NCBI RefSeq assembly: GCF_042242105.1
Contig: NC_092034.1
Span: 4,179,644 to 4,243,643 of the forward strand
DNA length: 64,000 nucleotides
Direction: 5' to 3'
Origin: Pempheris klunzingeri
Lineage: Eukaryota > Chordata > Actinopteri > Acropomatiformes > Pempheridae
The position numbers were made by a program, and so were the translations under genes. Positions 46,310-58,670 of the stretch are shown one piece after another; positions within the stretch are counted from its first letter, which is position 1; each line of letters begins with the position of its first letter. The notes beneath the pieces are model-generated. The model did not search any database, was not told where the DNA came from, and saw only the letters and a program-made list of their open reading frames with translations.

Positions 46310-49259
46310 AACTTGGCACTGGTGCTCAATCACTGGCCAGAATAGCACCAGTTTCACAGCACGTAACAACTGCTGGATTTATTAGTAGGAAGGGGGGGGG
46401 GTATATACAGTACCAATTAAATCTCTGTGGTCCCAAATAGCCTACAAGTTCCCCCTATAGTTTCTACTAATAACTACCAAAAACATGCAGACAGTGTAAT
46501 TGTGAGACTGTTGAAATCATCATGACTAGTCTTGGTCAAAGCTTTAATCATCAGATAATTGCTATCATCGTTTCCCATATTTGTGCAGCATTTACTCTGA
46601 TTACAGCAGAGGACACAGTGACAGTGATCCATCACACCCGACTGGCTGTTTACGAAGCTCAGGGGCAAACACAGAACTGCCATAATTGATTTATCTACCT
46701 TCTTTAATCAGCACTGCATTCGCTCACTCTGTAACTCTCCATATTCCTCCTCTATTTAGCACCTTTGATGTGCATGACAGCATTAATAAACATTTTTGAG
46801 TCTCCCTCTTTTATTACCAATCCCACCTTCATTTTAAGCATTGAACCAGGCAGATCCTCAGTCGCTGCCGATCCATTCAAAGGCTTATGACAAGAATTTT
46901 ACTTTTAAAGACAGGAAAGTCCTCGTGTAAATAAAACAATCCTCTTCATCTAAACTTTGCCCTTTTCTGTGCTCAGTTCTCCTCTTTGCTTCTTGCCCTG
47001 CGTATTTGTGATAGATAGCTGAAATTTGCACTTTTTTTTTTTTTTTTTGGACTTGTTTGACCTTCCCGGCTCCCTTTATCCCATCTCATCTCCTCTACAA
47101 CCCTCAAGACGTCTGAATAAAAGCCAGAACAAGAAGACAAAAGGGGGAATTCTTTAAATATTGATGTTGACCTTTTCTGATTTTCTCAACTGACCATGAA
47201 CTGCGACTCTAGGCACGACTTTAATGCTCAAAAAAAGAGGAAGGTATACCATCAGCAATAAAACATATACGTCCAAATATGGCTGCTGCAAATACACACA
47301 AGGGAGGAAGAGAAGGAAAGGTGAACACTGACACACACTTCATCAGGTTGGAATGACTTCAACCGTCGGTCTCTTTGCGAATACAAACATGAACCTTCAT
47401 TCTTATGTTTTCTTATTTGAGGAGTGTATAGCTTCTTTCTGTGAAGGAGGCAAATTAAGACACAAACAGAAGCATCAACATCGGGCCTCAGCTTTGTTGG
47501 CTGGATCACGTCCTGTTTAGTGTTTTGTGCAAATAAAGGCCAATTAAAATGAATGTGAAGCCCAGACGCAGATAGACAGTGATGAGACAGAGGCTGAGTA
47601 TCAAAGCATTTCGTTGGGAGAAAGAAAATGAAATTCATTAAAACAAACCAAAAACAAGTACAACACAAAGGAAGTGTTGGAAAAAGAAAAGTGACAGCTG
47701 ACAATGAGTTCAACTCAAACGTTTGCATTATTTTGAAGATGTTGTCTAACTTATCTTTCCTGGCAGAGCGGTAGCGGCAGCAGCATACATGATGCAAGGA
47801 GCTGCAATATTGCAAATATCAAGCATGAAAGAATATCTGGAGGAATTAAATACTGACATTTGAGTTTAAAGGAATGGCTGATAACAAATACATTAAAGAG
47901 ATCATTTTAAATAGATTGGCAGCTTATAAATGCTGACACATAGTTACAGATTTATTGGCTAATGAAATTAAACAACAGATGCACAGCCTGTGCTGGAAAG
48001 CAGAGTTCTCAGGCACATCTAATGGCCTTCATCAGCGAATTCAGAGTTTGCCCCATTGTCTCATGTGATTACATATAGTATACGACCACCTGTTAGCACA
48101 TAACAACTGAACCATCCCCGTGACAGCTGAACAAACTCCGTTCGTGACGAAGGTCATGAGATGCAGCTGAATGGTCCAGAATAACAATGTACAGTAGGAA
48201 GACTGCGTGACAACAATCATTTGTCAAAAACTCAAAAGACTTGTATTTCACTGAGAGGGCTTTTATTCTGAAATACTAAGATTTATGGGGATATTGTCCA
48301 GCAGTATTTATGGGGTATAAAGTAAACCTGTAGTCACATAACCATGCAGACTACAAAAGTACGTCCCTTGACCAAAGCATGTGCTCATATTGTTGAACAT
48401 GAGCACTAATCTGCAGCTATAACAGCTTCCACTCTGCTGGTTCCAGGCTCGTTGGGGTGGAGTTCAGGGCTCCATGTGCGTAAGGTAAAAGCACCATTGT
48501 CTAACTATACATTATGTATTATCAGTATTGCATTAATATGTATTATATAGTATCATTATATGCTGACTTCCCTTTAAGGAATCTAATCTAGAAAATCTAA
48601 CCAACCCTGGATCAAAATCAAAAACTGGACAGCAGGTGTTCAGACACCTTTTGGCCAATAAAATACCTGCAGGGTAAACATGTCCTAAAGTGACATGCAA
48701 TATGATCAAAAACCCTTCAAGGAAAGCGTTATCTGGTTCCTTCAGCTCTTTCAAGCTTGCTCAGAATAAAGTTGTTTGCTGCTCTCCTCTCTCTGAGTCA
48801 TCTCCATCTTTCATTTCTTCCAACTGTCTCCTTTCTGCTCTCTGACTTTCCATCACCGCTGATTACAGCTTGCGACCTGATTTCCACCCACCTGTGTGTA
48901 TGTGTGTGTCGGTCTGCTCTTTTAATTATGTGTTTGTTTGCATCTGTGTCCTTTTCTTAATTTTGTGTGTATAGAACCACATATTTGCCTGAGTATGTTA
49001 TTTTTCCTTTATCTGATTATTTAAATCCTCATCTTTGTTTGTGTATGAATCAGTCTTGAGCTATTGTCTTTGTGTGTGTGTGTGTGTGTACGCACTCATA
49101 TATTGCATTTAAGGCCCTCAGCCCAACATCTTAATAACATTCAGCATGAGGGCCCTTCAGCACCATCGGTCATCTTTCTCACTGCCTGATTAGTGGGAGC
49201 CGAGGCTGCAGGAGGATTTTAGGTCAAGCATAGTCAAGGGCAATCATAGGGGGTCTGGA
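46310..49259. other. Non-coding stretch, no gene seen
   Basis: It includes a G10 run at 46392-46401, a T-run at about 47031-47048 and a GT array at about 49071-49088. The minus-strand 187-codon frame at 47252-47815 is one of the longest in the window. It shows no domain, signal peptide or splice context that I recognise, so I treat it as chance. Confidence 0.55.
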
Positions 49260-49600
49260 GGGGTCTTAATGGTGGAAGACCTCCAGGAGACCAATTAGAG
49301 AGAAGGGTGGAGGAAGGGGTGATGGATACGCAGAGGAAGAAGAGCACTAGGAGGAAAGGGGTTGATGAATTGAGGGGAGATGGGAGGCAAAGTGGATGAA
49401 ATCAAAGAGAAGCCGGGAAGGAGACGTAAAGCCGGGATGAAAGATGTTATGAAGAGGAAAGAGGGGATGGACCAGTGGAGGGAGAGCCAAGGTGGTTTAA
49501 TGTTGGGGAGAGGAAGGGATGAAGGGGATTCAAACAAGGAAGAGGTGAAGGGTAGAGGAGAAATCTCCACTAATGTGTGCTGAGATGCAGATGACAGGAA
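49260..49600. repeat. Purine-biased tract
   Basis: About 340 bp dominated by A and G on the plus strand (GGAGG, GAAGG and GAGGAAAG words). The complementary 119-codon frame is rich in Ser, Pro and Leu and is a composition artefact. Confidence 0.7.
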
Positions 49601-49604
49601 GGAT

Positions 49605-50022
49605 GCTGATGCTAAGTTGGTGTAATGTTCTTCGATTAGTGTATTAGCATGCAAACATTTGCTGATTAACTCTAAATCAAGGCATGGCTGAGAATGAAGA
49701 GTGGAGTTCCTCTTTAAACGATCATCAAAGCCATTCCTAAGGGGAACATGAATGTGTGTACCAAGTTTAGTGGCAATTCGTCCAGTAGTTATTTTGACGT
49801 CAACCTTATGATGTCAGAGGATCACCAAAGAACCACGACTGTCTATGGATTTTTATGTCTTTTCAGATGATTTTACTGGAAAAATTAAAACTTTTCCTTC
49901 AGCACCACCAGAAAGGAAAGGTCAGGGCATCACCAAAGTCATCAGGAGTCATCCTCTGCGGGCCATGAATGTCTATAATGTATAGTAATCCATTTAATAG
50001 TTGTTGACATGTTTCAAGGCGG
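49605..50022 (-). repeat. Interspersed repeat R1, copy f (minus strand)
   Basis: The longest R1 copy. On the plus strand, as reverse complement, it runs GTATTAGCATGCAAAC and ATTTGCTGATTAACTC. It then has a first unit ending GTACCAAGTTTAGTGGC and AATTCGTCCAGTAGTT at about 49755-49795. After about 130 bp comes a second unit: CACCAAAGTCATCAGGAG, CATCCTCTGCGGGCCATG, AATCCATTTAATAGTTG. The double unit matches copies b and c. Confidence 0.72.
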
Positions 50023-50350
50023 AGCTAGGAAGAAAAAAGGGTGATGGAGGGACGGCAACGTGAGGAGATGTTCGGTGTCAGATGAAACGAAGCACATGGT
50101 GCAGGAGAAGAAATGTAGGGAGTGATGACAAAGGGCAAATAGAAAGAAGTCATGTGTAAAAAGAGATAGATAGGTGAAAGGGCTATTTAGATACAGACTC
50201 CGAGACCTACTAATAATAAAAAAAACTCTTGAACCGTAAAGCGTGACACAATAATGAATAATGATAGCAGTGCAGAATTGGCCTTGAAAGGCGCTGCATG
50301 CAATAAGGAGGAGGTTACAGAGGAGAAAAAGAGAGAGAGAAAGGAAATAA
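50023..50350. repeat. Purine-biased tract
   Basis: A/G-rich plus strand for over 300 bp, with GAGAGAGAAAGG at about 50330-50343. The antisense 132-codon frame is a composition artefact. Confidence 0.65.
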
Positions 50351-53300
50351 GTGATGGGTTTTGGAATTATAGATGAATGGGGGTTAAATGTGTGATGTGC
50401 AACTATTACCAAGACCCATCAGCAGAGACCTGACCTCCACACCAACGTGTTTAGATTTACAGTACCTGCGTCGTAAATCGATCACACCTTCCCCCTGTGC
50501 AGGAGGCTGTTGTGAAAAACATTTTGTCCTTCTGCACTTCACTTCACTGCAAAACAGCCTGAAACAGAATATCCTCAATAACATTACTGCGTTCCTCAAC
50601 GTTAAGACTTGTCATGTCAACAGAATTCACTGTGTATGGATCATTTTTTTTATTATTTTTGATCCGCACCTGTTAACTGGCATAATAGTAAAGAATAAAT
50701 GTGATCACTAATAGGTGTCCTATTACCAATTACCATTTTCAGTCAATACTGTAGATTGCAAACCTGTTTCCCAAAAATTAAACTGTTTTTTGAAAAATAT
50801 CATGTTCCCAGCATCACGAGGAAACATTTTAACGAATGCCGATTCACAAAATGTTTATTATTTTTATGAATGCATCTGCGAAAATGTTCATCGTAAACAT
50901 ATTTTATTTCTTTTTGCTGACAATAGCCCCTGCACAGGAAAAAAAAGCAAGCAGCAGTTATATTTCCTTCTAAATATAAATTGCCAAAACAATTTCATAG
51001 TGAATGGAGTTTCTGGGAGACGTGTTCATACCATATTTGATTGTTAATTACTGGTGTAGTAGCCAGGATTAACAGCACCATGAATCTAATTTTCTCTGTG
51101 TATGTATGCTGGCTCCGGTGCGAATTCTGTTTTTTGTAGGTTATATATTTATGCTCTCTTTTTTGAATTTGTATTTGTTTTTCCTCAGTATGCAAAGTCT
51201 TGGTTTCATTCAATTTCATTTATTTAATTTAAATACACAAAATAAATAAGTATATATATCATATTAAGTTTATTTTGTTATTTATTACTTACTACTACAT
51301 ATTTAAAGCAGCATTAGGTGGTGAGAGTATGATAAAGAAATGGAAGTAAACAAGTTGTGCTGCATGTTCTGTTATACTGTACATGCACATTCTGCACAGA
51401 GGAACCTGTCAGCGCATCATTTTAAACATTGGCCTTTCGTGACTTTATTCAAGACTTTTTAATGAGTGCCAAAACTTTAGAAAACCTCAGAAAATTTTAG
51501 TCTTTTCCCCCCCAGACACCTAATGTAGTCTCACGGCATTTTCTATATAAAGTACATAAGAGGCAGGTGGAGGGCAAAGGATGAAAGTGAGTGAGGCGGA
51601 AGAAAAAGAGGGAAGTTGGGGGTGGAGATATAAATATCTAGAGCAACAGGGAGAGAGCAAGATGTGTCATTCCCCCTCAAGTGTCTGCTTTTCAGTTCTT
51701 CTCCTCCACTCAAAATTTACTGGGAGGCATGGGGAGAGATGGATGGACTGAGAGAAGGAGAAACCAAGGGAGATGGAGGAGTGTGTCGCTGCCCACTCAA
51801 GGGCAAAGAGCACCTTGACAGCCTTTCCTGCAAAAAGACGAATCATGTCAGCATCTTTTCTCTCTCTCTCTCTCTCTATCTTTATTTCTGTCTTTCTCTC
51901 TATCCCTCTTGTTTGTTTACACTTCAATTTCCTGCCAGTTCATGTGTTCCTTCTCCTCTGATGGCTGCACTTCCTTCTCATATCCATATTCAAGAAACAA
52001 ATCACGAAACTGTACAGAAAATTAATCATGTAAAAAGCAAGTCTGTCCAGCACCCACACTTGTTTACATTCATTCACAAAACTAGACGAAATAAATAGTA
52101 CTCAAACATTTTGACCGCTTTTTTGAGGCAGTAGTTGGCTGACGCAACTCTAATATATCTTATAATCGTCCAACCAGTGACCTCTGATGGACATTTTTCA
52201 AAATATACATCCATTAAATCATCGCATGCAGAATAATAAAACATAAAATGGGCTGTGCAATTAATTAGATTTTTTGACTTTAAGTTTGATTCTATGTGGC
52301 ATAAAAACGACCAAAACTAAAATAAAACTAGTAGTACAACACAAATATTGCACCTTACTTAGATGGACATTTTTTTTTAGATATTTATGGCTTAGACTAT
52401 AAGTCATTCAAGTGCTCATAAAAAAATGAAATTTGAACTACAATTTGGTTACAACTGACACTTTGCTGCTGATGAAGACCATTTAATATGATTGAAAGCT
52501 CAATAACAGCTTCTAAATAGACCTTATGGCCCTCTTTGTAGTATATTAGGAAACAAAATCTAGGTTTTTAGTGATTTTTTTTGGCAAATGAAAGCCTTTT
52601 CTTCACCTTGCTCAAGCTCTTGGTGTTCCACACAGTTGCTTGATGTTCAGAGGCATCGCTGAGGTCTGACGCCAGCTGGCTCAGGGATTGAGTGAACAGC
52701 TTGCCATTTGATCGATTTACATGTAGCCAAAATTTATAAGCTGCTTCACCACCACCATCACCAGCTGTTTTTATTGGGGGGGTTTAAATAAAAGTAAAAA
52801 CACCACAATTCGTTATGCTCCTGTACAATATATGCATTAATTACCATGCATTAATTACATATAACTAGCATTATATCATTCTCAGGTTTGGAATAAAGAG
52901 TTAGGGTAAACTGTTTCGGTGTTTTTTATGCTTCCAAATATAGCGAAAGACTACAGGTCCGAATTTAGACTAGGGATATTTTCTTTGGGCCTCATTGAAT
53001 CTTTTCAAAATCTGCAATTTGAATTTCAAAATGAATTTTCATTAAGCTAAAAAGAAAGTTGTTTCAAAGCCCAGTTCAAGATAAAAGGGAGAATGTCATC
53101 TGCAAAAAGGATTTTTACTACTAAGCTGAGAAGAGAAAGGCGGCGAAAAAGAGATAAAGAGAGATGACAAGAGAACAAAAAACAAGCAAGATGGAAAAGT
53201 GGGAAGAAGAGAAATGGAAAACCAAGAGAAAGACAAAAAAATAAAAGTAAGAAATAATGTGTTGTTCACCATATTCCCTTAAGAAACACATGCACCTTCA

Positions 53301-53758
53301 TACTGTATATACAGGCAAGTTAATGCAGGGACACAAACACAAGCACATGTAATCCACCTTAAGACCTCAGGATGTGAATGGTGGGATAGAGGAGGATAAC
53401 TGATCTTCTTAAAGCTCAACATAATCACAGCAACTGGGGATGATGTTCTTACTGTTACTTAAATACAGTGTTTGTGTGTGTGTGTCTGTGTCTGTTGCAT
53501 AATTTCGCTGCATACAAACAAAATATATCCTTTACAATTTGAAAAGTTCTGTCGCTGCTCATTGTTGTTTATTGCTGCACTGTCATTCCTATACACATGT
53601 TGCTTCCATGTGTGTGCGATAGTTAATGTCTGCTTCCTTAATTTGTATCCCATGAAAAAAGTATCATAAGCGATAATGTACAGTGAGTTGACAGTTACTG
53701 CGTAACAAACCCAGACAGGGTGATGCAGAGTTGCCTTTATGGAGAGGTGCTCACCAAA
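50351..53758. other. Non-coding stretch, no gene seen
   Basis: Mostly AT-rich. Purine-rich DNA lies at about 51570-51660 and 53120-53250. A CT array lies at about 51860-51877, AT-rich DNA at about 51190-51300 and a short GT array at about 53472-53483. The 144-codon frame at 51664-52098 spans the CT array and is not called. Confidence 0.55.
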
Positions 53759-54073
53759 TCAGCCGCCGTGGCTCAGATTGGAGGACAGGATCTGGCTCCT
53801 CTCTCCCTGATCCGTAATGGTTGGAGTCCAGTAGCTCCTCAGGCTGCTCTCAAATCCGTGCCCAGTCACAGATATTATCTCCCTACTCTCAAGACCGGCC
53901 CGATAGAGGAGTTGGACAGCTGTACTCCTCAAGCTGTGATTGGTGTGGCACCTTGAAAGTCTGGCTTCTGGCTGATTCTGGGTAACATTTACCTTTGTGA
54001 AGGTGCTGCTTGTTTGTTCACAAGCTGTTGCTCTCTTTTTAATGGCATGATAAGGTCTTTTTAAAACTGGCAA
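53759..54073 (-). pseudogene. Crypton-type tyrosine recombinase, C-terminal fossil
   Basis: The minus-strand open frame (104 codons, no ATG, opening at a TTG) carries the C-terminal catalytic signature of eukaryotic tyrosine recombinases. Residues 44-49 read TNHSLR, giving the HxxR box (H46, R49). Residues 68-72 read SVTGH, giving the second His (H72), and Y81 sits in SLRSYWTPT. The H72-to-Y81 spacing of 9 is typical of the family. The TNHSLRSTA and TGH words fit the Crypton/DUF3504-like group, known as transposons and as domesticated vertebrate proteins (KIAA1958, ZMYM, QRICH1 types). Upstream sequence has a stop near 54160 and no recognisable remainder of the recombinase domain, so this is a truncated relic. 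A 78-codon plus-strand frame over it is a shadow. Confidence 0.72.
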
Positions 54074-55037
54074 CAGGGCAGTTTGGATGGTCAGACCTGT
54101 AATTTTCTTCTCAAAGATCGTTGCCGTCTTTGAGGTTCTTGATTTCAGCGTTATCTTTCAAAATAAAAGAGTCTTGTTGAGTCTTGATTGCCCTTCTCTG
54201 CCTCATCTTGTGCAGCTGCAGGTCAAGCCACACTCTTTGGACCACTTGTCCGCTTGCTTTGTTGGAAGCAGCACGTCTGAACACCTGATGACCCACAAAA
54301 ATGTGTATTTGAGATGGGGTGGGGGGTGCTGGCTTACATCTTTCCTGTTTTTGCAAAGTTGCAAAGGTTTTTGATTACAGATGTAAATACAACAAAGCTG
54401 GATTTGACAGTTGCACCTTCAGTATGGCAAATTTGAAGTTTTCTGCCCCATAGATAGCCCACACCATGTTCTATTTAGTCTTTATTTCATGTCTGTCTTC
54501 TCAAATTTTGTTTTTTTGCCATCTAGCTTTCTCTGTTTTTTAACCTCTATTGCTTTCTCTGTACTGTTTCCTTGCTCTCCTTTTCCTCTCTTCACTGGGA
54601 ACATTAACCATGAATTGGATGTTGTGAGAGCACGACTTGAAATATATTAAAAGTAATGTTAGGCAAATCTTCCATGGTATTTTCTGATGTAGTAATGTTT
54701 TTGTCAACAACATTTACCATACCTGCGAAATGATATGGTCCTCTGTAACGGTCTGCTACACAGAAATAACCAAACGCAGAATGACATAACTGATCAATCA
54801 GAACCGAGTATTCAACAGAGCCCTGTAATAATTTGGATCAGTCTTCTGCCTGCAAACACATGGCAGATACTTACAGCAGAGTTACAGTTTGTATGTGAGC
54901 AGACAAGCTTTCTCTGCATGATGCACATGACAAACTCACATGTCTTTGAGTCAAGGAGCTTTTATGCTCGTTATTTGTTTGGCTGAAGACAAGCTTTCTT
55001 TGAGCTTGGAACAAATTGTACAAAACACAAGCTCTGT
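54074..55037. other. Non-coding stretch, no gene seen
   Basis: It could hold more of the Crypton element. The minus-strand frame at 54111-54356 is unrecognised and cannot be joined to the fossil with confidence. Confidence 0.45.
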
Positions 55038-55062
55038 CACACACACACACACACACACACAC
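55038..55062. repeat. (CA)n microsatellite
   Basis: CA array of about 25 bp. Confidence 0.92.
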
Positions 55063-55640
55063 AGTAGACATATTTGCCTCCTTTCAGTCACTCACTGTTG
55101 ATTACATTATCACTGAATAATAAAAGCCAAGGACTTCTTGCCTCACCTTGTATTGAATTGAAGGTTGTGTAAGTCAAGATGTGCGTCATTTGCAGATAGA
55201 GTTTAACTGTGTAACTTCAGCTTGTATCACTTGCCGAATCAGAATTAATTTGATTCCAGCTCTAAATGTGTGCTTGCAAGATCAATCTTGTTTATTATAA
55301 CCTTGTACTCACTGAATTATAGTATTTGCTGTCCACCAGTGCAAGAAACATGTGCTAACAGGTTTCAAACAAATCTGCGAATCAAACAAGTTCACACTAA
55401 AGTGAAAGCTAAAATTAGCAGGTGAAGCTGTCTGTTGCACATGTCACAGCCTTCCTGAGCAAGAAGGGATTCTCATTTACATGTCAGGGGGGCTTATTTT
55501 TGGTTGTACATACGTTGTTTTTTTGGAGGGGGAGGCGGGCACTTGGGGACAGTGACAACAAACTGTCAACACAACATTAACATATCACTATTTAAAACAA
55601 TATAGCAAACGTCCAGCTGCTGAAAGTAATGAACTCTCTT
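55063..55640. other. Non-coding stretch, no gene seen
   Basis: Nothing supported. A short T-run and G-rich word (GGAGGGGGAGG) lie at about 55518-55535. Confidence 0.5.
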
Positions 55641-55995
55641 TTTAGCTTTAGCTGTTTTTGGGCTCCAGCAGCTTCTGAAGAAAATATCTAGCTCTTAATA
55701 GCCACTAAATGCTCCTCTGCGTTCACAAGTATAGTCCCCAAATTGCTGTTTGGTGTGAAGAATTGCTGGAAATAATTGAGTGCTGCTACCTGAGAACAGC
55801 TCTATGAAGATGGTGAAACTGAACCCTAAGACTAAGTGTGCATGCCAGAGAACCAAAAGAAATTTGCCAAAAGATGCTAAAATGCTCCGTAGCTCTGAGG
55901 GGAACTGCAAAGTCGAGTAATTGTGCACTTTGAGCCAAGCAGTGATGTGATCCATTGTTAATCTTGTATTGAATACAGTAGCTTTAAACAGTGAT
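55641..55995 (+). repeat. Interspersed repeat R2, copy b
   Basis: The left half matches R2a at 33.8 kb (GGGCTCCAGC, ATATCTAGCTCTTAATAGCC, ACTAAATGCTCC). The right half matches R2c at 59.3 kb (ATGCTCCGTAGCTCTGAGGG, GAACTGC, TTTGAGCCA, CATTGTTAATC, GCTTTAAACAGTGATC). Having both halves in one copy is what ties a and c together. No coding capacity or terminal repeats are recognised. Confidence 0.65.
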
Positions 55996-57861
55996 CTCTT
56001 TCATCAGTGCCTCTGTATGTGTATAGCTGCAGTCTATGCATGGCTAGGCTGTATGTTAATTTCTGTGTACATGCATTCTTTACATAATGTTTAAATACCG
56101 TTCAAATCTATTGATACCTAACACACGTTAAAGGTCATTTTAAATGTCCTTTGGTTTCACAGAATTCGATTTTGTACCATTTTACATTCTGTTGTCCAAA
56201 CTCATCCACTGTTTAATTTAATTCAGCGTGGTTCACCCTCAGGCAGAAATGTTAAATATTTTATTTGGCTTTCGGCGCCTCGTTCTGTGTTATTAGATGG
56301 CCGCCTGCGAGGTTTAATCACATCTCATGTTTATGTGATAGGATCAGTGCTGGAACTGTGAGTCCATGAGCGGTCAAGTCAGTCAAGTTACAAGTAAATG
56401 AAGATGGCGAAAATACAATAAGATTATCTCTGACTTTGAACACCATTAAATGTGCACAATGAGGCTTTAGAACCGTCATGGCATCCAAACTTAATGTTCA
56501 GAGTTGTTTAGCAGTGAGGATGGACATCATTAGACGCCACCGTCAAGGCCACATTCGTCTTTCAGCCGGGCTTCCACTTGTTACCTTCATCCGCCTAATG
56601 ATAGTCCTGATACAGCAAACTGCCAATTTACCACCATTACCTGTAAGTACAAAAAAAGAAAAGCACAGTGATTTGTTCACTAATAAATGAAAAAAAAATG
56701 GCACTTGCTGCTGATTGAAAGATAGCAAGTGAGGAAATTGGAAAGAGAAGTACAGGACAAGAGGATTTCTGGAGTCAATAAAAGGCTTATTGTGGTAAAA
56801 ACCACCTCTGACACTTTAAGCTATAAAGTATGAGCCAGTGATGTAGACAAGCACATAGTAGGCCAGAAATATCTACAATCAAAGAAAAAGGAAAAGGGAA
56901 TTAAGCACATAGTTTAAAATGCAATTGATTACCTTGCTTAACAAATAGCGACCTTGACTAATTTCTGCTTAGTACTGAATTAAACTAAATGAAGACATCT
57001 TTCTTGTAAGGAAAGTAGTTAAACTCACCAGTTTATGTAATTTCTGCTAACTTTTACTGAGTGGGAAGAAACCGTCCGTAAAAACCCGTCTTCCCAGCAT
57101 GCTCTTTGGCAATGTGTTTATGGACATACGTGTTCTAAGTCATCACAGATGTCACTGGTGTTACTGTTCGCACCGCCTCGACAGTGCTTCTTCTAGTAGT
57201 TTACAGTTTGACGTTGTGAAATCATGCATTTTGTACCATGAGTGAAGTTATGTGCATGGTAAGTATCTTCCCTCCAGTAAGGGTGCACTCATGCCAGTTC
57301 GCATGACGCTGGCTGATCAAGCTGTTTCTCATGAAAGCAACTCTCTGCTTCGAGCTCTGGTGAAATCTCCAGTCACCCCAGACATGAGCTTCAAAGAGCA
57401 TCATCTCTGGGTCACTTATTGATGTCCAGCGGCCTCAAGTGCTGCGACCCCCTGCCCCCCCCCAAGCGCATTAAGGATAGCATTATTTTATGCTCAGTAA
57501 TAAATAAACAGACTTTTTTATGACAACTGCTCACTTACCATAACTTGGACGTTATAGTTTCAAGTTTACTGTCACAGCTCTTTTCAGTCTCACTCCTCTT
57601 TAATTGGAATTTTTTTGGCAGTTTCCTGACTTATAATTTACCGTGTAATAGTGTGTAGTGATGACAAAAAATGTTTGGTTTAAAAAAAGGGTTTTAAAAC
57701 AGTAGAAAGACAGAAAGGGAGTTAACTAACTCCCTGATTAAAGTGGCTGACAGAGCTGCCAATAAAATGCAACTAGCCATGCATTTCAGGCATCAGCAGC
57801 ACATCTGGGACGTGTGTTTGACCAATCAGATTTGCTCTGATTAACCCCCACCCCCCAGTGT
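55996..57861. other. Non-coding stretch, no gene seen
   Basis: Short unrecognised open frames. A C-run lies at about 57454-57463. The moderately GC-rich segment around 56270-56315 is unique-looking. Confidence 0.55.
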
Positions 57862-57880
57862 ACACACACACACACACACA
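57862..57880. repeat. (CA)n microsatellite, short
   Basis: CA array of about 19 bp. Confidence 0.88.
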
Positions 57881-58644
57881 AAGACACACTACATGTACAG
57901 TATGTACCTAAGCCACAACCGGTCACCATCTGCTGTGCTATACAGAGTCCAGTAGGAACTGTAATGTATTTACATTCTAGGATGGAAAGCCATGCTTTAC
58001 GGGAATTATGGGAACAGCTGGAACACCTCATTAACCAATCACATTGCTCGTGCTAAACCATGTTATGTGTAGTTAAGTTTGGTCATATTCACTGTTCATT
58101 CACAGATGTAGTATCTTATGTAATATCAAGACAGCATCACATGCTCTTGTGCTGGTACTGTGTGCTTCACTGGTGTGTGTCTTCCTGAGGTTTCCTCCAA
58201 CTGCTTGAAATCCAAAAGTGTGGGCATCTTAATCTGTTTCACTACCATCTGGTCACATCCCATCACAAGCGTTTCGCTGAAGACCACGAAAAACTTAGAT
58301 GAAAGTCACGGCTACAGGAAACGTTGGCATCTTTGATCCTCTCTGAGCATCTCAGCACCAACAAGACTTTCTCCCTGACACCAGCCCCGCTCATCTTGTG
58401 TAACCGGGCGTATGAAGTGAGTCCAAGAAAGGCTGTCTGTTCAAACTGAATTCATCAGTATCACGTTTTAGAAGCCGGTCCTTGTCCTGTAAATGTATGT
58501 AATATGTTTGTTTCCCCTGGTGTGTTTAATTCCAATTGTCAACCACCAGTAGGAGTTGACATCTTGCTGACAGACATGCTGCTAAAACTGCGTATCACAA
58601 TTCACACAGTAGTAATATAATTGTCCTATTCGCTAGATTCATCG
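57881..58644. other. Non-coding stretch, no gene seen
   Basis: A 49-codon plus-strand frame at about 58297-58446 contains CAG and GTGAGT words that could be read as a mini-exon. I recognise no product and do not call it. Confidence 0.5.
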
Positions 58645-58670
58645 AACACACACACACACACACACACACT
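58645..58670. repeat. (CA)n microsatellite
   Basis: CA array of about 26 bp, next to pyrimidine-rich DNA. Confidence 0.92.

Noticed and set aside
47252..47815. A 187-codon minus-strand open frame, among the longest in the window
   Set aside because: No domain, signal peptide, plausible splice structure or codon signature is visible. A frame of this length can occur by chance in 64 kb.
51315..51526. CATTAGGTG and CACCTAATG as terminal inverted repeats of a short element
   Set aside because: A 9-bp inverted match at 200-bp spacing is expected by chance in a window this size, and no target-site duplication flanks it.
54111..54356. An upstream minus-strand frame as the N-terminal part of the Crypton recombinase
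   Set aside because: I see no recombinase motifs in it and could not justify joining the two frames.
58297..58446. A possible mini-exon between a CAG and a GTGAGT word
   Set aside because: Only about 49 codons are open, no product is recognised, and such words occur by chance every few hundred bases.
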